In this document: positions 61,188-64,000 of the stretch, piece after piece | How positions within the stretch are numbered: position 1 is the stretch's first letter | Layout of the letters: each line of letters opens with the position of its first letter | NCBI GenBank assembly: GCA_003235365.1 | Contig: QJWJ01000382.1 | Coordinates: 1 to 64,000 of the forward strand | DNA from: Deltaproteobacteria bacterium | GTDB lineage: Bacteria; Myxococcota_A; Polyangia; Polyangiales; Polyangiaceae | Direction: 5' to 3' | Length of the DNA stretch: 64,000 bases | Translations under genes and position numbers: made by a program | Notes under the pieces: generated by a model | What the model was told of the DNA's origin: nothing | Databases searched by the model: none | Seen by the model: the letters and a program-made list of their open reading frames with translations, nothing else

Positions 61188-62216
61188 ATGGACATTCGAC
61201 TGCTGACCGACACCATCGTGCGCCAGACCACCGTGTTGCTGGCGCAGATCGCCACGGCTTCAGGCGTTCGAGCCCCGCTGGCGCACGTCGCCAATCAGGT
61301 GTTTCTGGATCTGGCTCAGGAGCTCGAGGCGCAGGGCGTACGGCGCAAAGTCGTCGCTGACATGTTTGGCCTGGCCTTGCGCTCGTACCAAATGAAGGTG
61401 CGCCGGCTGATGGAGACCAACGAGGTGCAACACTCGACGTGGCGCAAGGTGTTCACCCGGCTCGAAGCCGGCACCGTGACGCGACGCGAGCTGTCCATCG
61501 CCCTGCCGACGCTCAGCTCTCGCGATCTGTCCGCGGTTCTCAACGACCTGGTCGACAGCGGCTTGGCTTACTCGACCGGCACCGGCCAAAACGCCGTTTA
61601 TGGTGCAACATCGCAGGCCGACCGCACTCGGCTGGGCGAGAACGAAGCCCAGCAGTCCCTGGAGAATCGGCTGTGGCTGGTGTTGGCCACCGCAGCCACA
61701 CCGTTGGCCCTGAAGGACTTGGAGCGCGAGGCCGGTCAGGCAGCCCCTGAAACGGTCGCCGTGGCACTCGACGCGTTGCTCGGCGAGGGCCGCGTCAAGC
61801 AACACGCTCAGCAAGGCGGGCCGGACGTGTTCGAAGCGCTGGATTTTCACATCCCCGTGGGATCTGAACAGGGCTGGGAGGCCGCCGTTTGTGACCATTT
61901 CGTCGCGGTCTCCACCGCCGTCGCGGCCAAGCTTTCGACGGCCCGTTCGCGCAATGACGACGTGATCGGTGGTGCGACCCTGCGATTTCGAGTCTACGAG
62001 GGTCACCCTCATCGAACGGAGGTGCGTACGCTCTTGCAGCGCACGCGGGAGGAAGTGGGTGAACTGTGGCAGCGCGTGTCGGCATACAATGACGCAAACG
62101 TGCCCCCAGAGGATTGCGAAACCATCACCTTCTATTACGGTCAGAACTCGAGTGGCTCCGCCGAGTCGTCGCTCGATTCCGCCCCGGATCCCTCCCCTCA
62201 GCCCAAGGACGAATGA
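61188..62216 (+). CDS. Winged-helix-rich protein, probable regulator
   Basis: A 342-residue soluble protein I can only describe by texture. The N-terminal 120 residues read as helix-turn-helix segments (HVANQVFLDLAQELEAQGVR, KVVADMFGLALRSYQMKVRRL). A pair of winged-helix-like units follows (SSRDLSAVLNDLVDSGLAYSTGTGQNAVYGA; ATPLALKDLEREAGQAAPETVAVALDALLGEGRVK). The C-terminal part from about 220 resembles a small sensor or dimerisation domain with FRVYEGHPHRTEV. I infer DNA or protein binding, with no enzymatic role. The stop overlaps the start of the beta-propeller lipoprotein (ATGA), so the two are co-translated. Confidence 0.75.
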   Translation: MDIRLLTDTIVRQTTVLLAQIATASGVRAPLAHVANQVFLDLAQELEAQGVRRKVVADMFGLALRSYQMKVRRLMETNEVQHSTWRKVFTRLEAGTVTRRELSIALPTLSSRDLSAVLNDLVDSGLAYSTGTGQNAVYGATSQADRTRLGENEAQQSLENRLWLVLATAATPLALKDLEREAGQAAPETVAVALDALLGEGRVKQHAQQGGPDVFEALDFHIPVGSEQGWEAAVCDHFVAVSTAVAAKLSTARSRNDDVIGGATLRFRVYEGHPHRTEVRTLLQRTREEVGELWQRVSAYNDANVPPEDCETITFYYGQNSSGSAESSLDSAPDPSPQPKDE

Positions 62217-63949
62217 GTTCGATGACAGGTCCATCACTCCGCGCACGAGCCCTGCTGCTGGCCGCGTCGGTCGTATTGACCAGCTGTGGGGGCACATCGG
62301 CGGCCGGCGACACGAACACGAACTGGCTCAGGGTGTGTGAGACGAACGAACAGTGCGGTCCGAGATACAGCTGCATGTGCGGGCTGTGCAACATCCCGTG
62401 CACCACCGATACCGATTGCGCGGGCCAGGATCCGAGCGCCGTCTGCAGTGCACCGCCGCAGACGTGCCAGTTGGAGACGTTCAGCTGTCAGTTGCCAGGA
62501 TCGGTACCAGCGGCGCCCACGGATACGGCGCCGGTAAGTACCGAGCCAGCGCCAGCGATGCCTGAGATCAGCAGCTTCGGCGCATCCGTCACGTCGCTGC
62601 CCGGCGGAGGCGGCGACGTCGAACTGACGTGGGCGGTCACCGGGGCGACCGAGCTGACCCTGCAAACTGGCGCCGACACGGGCCAGTCGGTGACCGGTGA
62701 CGGCACGACGGTTTCAGTCACCCAGACGACCACGTTCACACTCGTGGCAACCAACGCCGAAGGATCGAATTCGAGCATGGTTCGCGTCGAAGTGAGTGCC
62801 CAGGGTATCCAGGATTGGACGGCCCAACCCGACATGGGGACGAGCGAGGTCAGCAGCATCACGGTCAGTCCTGGCGGCGATGTGTTCGTCGCCGGTTGGG
62901 CGCTGGACGAGAACGGTAACGGTCCCGACGGGCGCGTCGCGCGCTACGACGGGTTCAGCAGACAACTGCTGTGGTCGGATCTGTTGAGCACGGACGGGCT
63001 GGACCGCGCGACGGGCTTGGCCTTGGACGCCGAGGGCAACATGTACGTGGGCGGCTTCACCGAGGGCGCGCTCAACGACGCTCCGGACGGCAACGGCAAC
63101 GACGGCTTCGTAGTCAAGTACTCCCCACGCGGCGATCGGCTGTGGACGAAGTTGGTTAGCACGACCGACACCGACGAAGTCACCGCCGTGGGCGTCGACC
63201 CGAGCGGCAACGTATCGCTGAGCGGGGTGTTCGCCAGCGATCTCGAAACGACCGTTGCATTCGTCGCGAAGTACTCGACTGGAGGTGATCTCCTCTGGCT
63301 GCAGCAGTTCGGCGCGGCGGGCGTGACGCGAACCACCAGCGTGGACGCAACCAACGACGTCTTGGCCGTCGCGGGCAGCACCACCGGAAGTCTCGACGGT
63401 GCCAACTCGGGCGGTTCCGATGCCTTCATCGCCGTGTACTCGAACGACGGCAAGGTGCTGTGGACTCGACAGCTCGGAAGCCCCGCCAACGACGAAGCGT
63501 TGGGACTCGTCGCAGATGCTCAGGGTAACCTCTACGTCAGTGGTACTTCCGAAGGCGCCCTCGACGGCGTCAATGCCGGCGCGTCCGATGCGTTCATCGC
63601 CAAGTACTCGAGCGCCGGCGATCTGCAGTGGGTGCGCCAACAGGGCAGCGCAGCAGCCGACTCGGGCACCGGGATCTCCATCGATGCAGACGGCAACCTG
63701 TTCATCTCCGGGAGCACCGCGGGGACTCTCGGCGACGCGAGCTTCGGCAACAACGACGCGTTCGTGACCAAGTTGTCGCCAAGCGGCGACCTGCTCTGGA
63801 CCAGGCAGCTGGGCAGCCCCGAAGAAGACTACGGCTTCGGCGTGGCAGCCGCGCCGGGCGGCTACGTATTCCTCGGCGGGTCGACGTTTGGCAATCTCAG
63901 CGCCGAGAACGACGGTTCGAGTCGCGGTTTCGTAACTCGCTACCAGTAA
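62213..63949 (+). CDS. SBBP-repeat beta-propeller lipoprotein
   Basis: A 578-residue lipoprotein with signal LLLAASVVLTSC (Cys 25). Residues 30-95 have cysteines in an EGF-like spacing (CETNEQCGPRYSCMCGLCNIPC). A Pro/Thr linker and an Ig-like domain (VELTWAVTGATELTLQTG, TTTFTLVATNAEG) run to about 205. Six or more SBBP-type beta-propeller repeats follow, each with a DAxGNxYVxG strand, a SDAFIAKYSxxGDLxW turn and a xQxGS turn (e.g. DAQGNLYVSGTSEGALDGVN, SDAFIAKYSSAGDLQWVRQQ). These are surface binding proteins. It ends 51 bases before the window edge. It is coupled to the preceding gene by a four-base overlap. Confidence 0.9.
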   Translation: MSSMTGPSLRARALLLAASVVLTSCGGTSAAGDTNTNWLRVCETNEQCGPRYSCMCGLCNIPCTTDTDCAGQDPSAVCSAPPQTCQLETFSCQLPGSVPAAPTDTAPVSTEPAPAMPEISSFGASVTSLPGGGGDVELTWAVTGATELTLQTGADTGQSVTGDGTTVSVTQTTTFTLVATNAEGSNSSMVRVEVSAQGIQDWTAQPDMGTSEVSSITVSPGGDVFVAGWALDENGNGPDGRVARYDGFSRQLLWSDLLSTDGLDRATGLALDAEGNMYVGGFTEGALNDAPDGNGNDGFVVKYSPRGDRLWTKLVSTTDTDEVTAVGVDPSGNVSLSGVFASDLETTVAFVAKYSTGGDLLWLQQFGAAGVTRTTSVDATNDVLAVAGSTTGSLDGANSGGSDAFIAVYSNDGKVLWTRQLGSPANDEALGLVADAQGNLYVSGTSEGALDGVNAGASDAFIAKYSSAGDLQWVRQQGSAAADSGTGISIDADGNLFISGSTAGTLGDASFGNNDAFVTKLSPSGDLLWTRQLGSPEEDYGFGVAAAPGGYVFLGGSTFGNLSAENDGSSRGFVTRYQ

Positions 63950-64000
63950 TCGCCCCGCGCCGTCGGTAGCTGCGACGCGACCCCGACTTCATCCGTGTCG

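Overview
The window is high-GC DNA that reads as a chromosomal segment of a myxobacterium-like bacterium (phylum Myxococcota, probably the Polyangiales side). The clues are lineage-typical families: a DUF1552/DUF1592 secreted pair, a TIGR02147 (DUF4423) regulator, DUF4215 cysteine-rich repeats, a MYXO-CTERM surface anchor, response regulators joined to DUF4388 (PATAN) domains, and many Cys-rich lipoproteins. No rRNA, tRNA, CRISPR array, transposase or integrase was recognised. I placed 50 protein genes with fair to high confidence, plus one doubtful micro-ORF and two gene remnants.

Region by region. 1-0.97 kb: decayed DNA with a glycosyltransferase remnant and a membrane-protein remnant. 0.97-5.6 kb: two flavin-binding split-barrel proteins (one a PNPOx-GAF-winged-helix fusion), a lipoprotein cytochrome c overlapping a hemerythrin-like protein, and a glutaryl-CoA dehydrogenase-like enzyme. 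5.6-10.9 kb (minus): DUF1552 and DUF1592 exported proteins, then a TIGR02147 regulator overlapping a Pro-rich lipoprotein. 11-15.3 kb: GT87 membrane glycosyltransferase, two methyltransferase-like proteins and an NlpC/P60-type lipoprotein. 15.3-18.2 kb (minus): trkA-trkH potassium uptake operon. 18.5-22.5 kb: gpmI, a TerB-like protein, two perfect DnaA-box sequences in a divergent gap, and an SGNH-hydrolase lipoprotein. 23.5-29 kb: Cys-rich lipoproteins, pgpA, an M28-like protein that lacks its zinc ligands, purE and small proteins. 29.3-32.3 kb: a surface metalloprotease with eight DUF4215 repeats.

32.4-42.2 kb (minus) is the most interesting block. Five genes encode two circularly permuted ATP-grasp amidoligases, two alpha-E proteins (one fused to an ATP-grasp) and two transglutaminase-like proteins (one with DUF2126). 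It is a doubled version of a predicted peptide-ligation/modification system whose substrate and product are unknown. Its internal gaps carry strong hairpins.

42.4-50.6 kb: two GT4 glycosyltransferases, an RND/MMPL-type exporter, a lipoprotein, and a LysR regulator divergent from a DoxX protein across a perfect inverted repeat. 50.9-60.4 kb (minus): a Dyp-type peroxidase, a DUF3516 DExH helicase, a class-V aminotransferase, a lipoprotein with carboxypeptidase-regulatory-like repeats and a clear terminator, and a two-gene response-regulator operon. 60.7-64 kb (plus): a YciI-like protein, a helix-turn-helix-rich protein and an SBBP beta-propeller lipoprotein.
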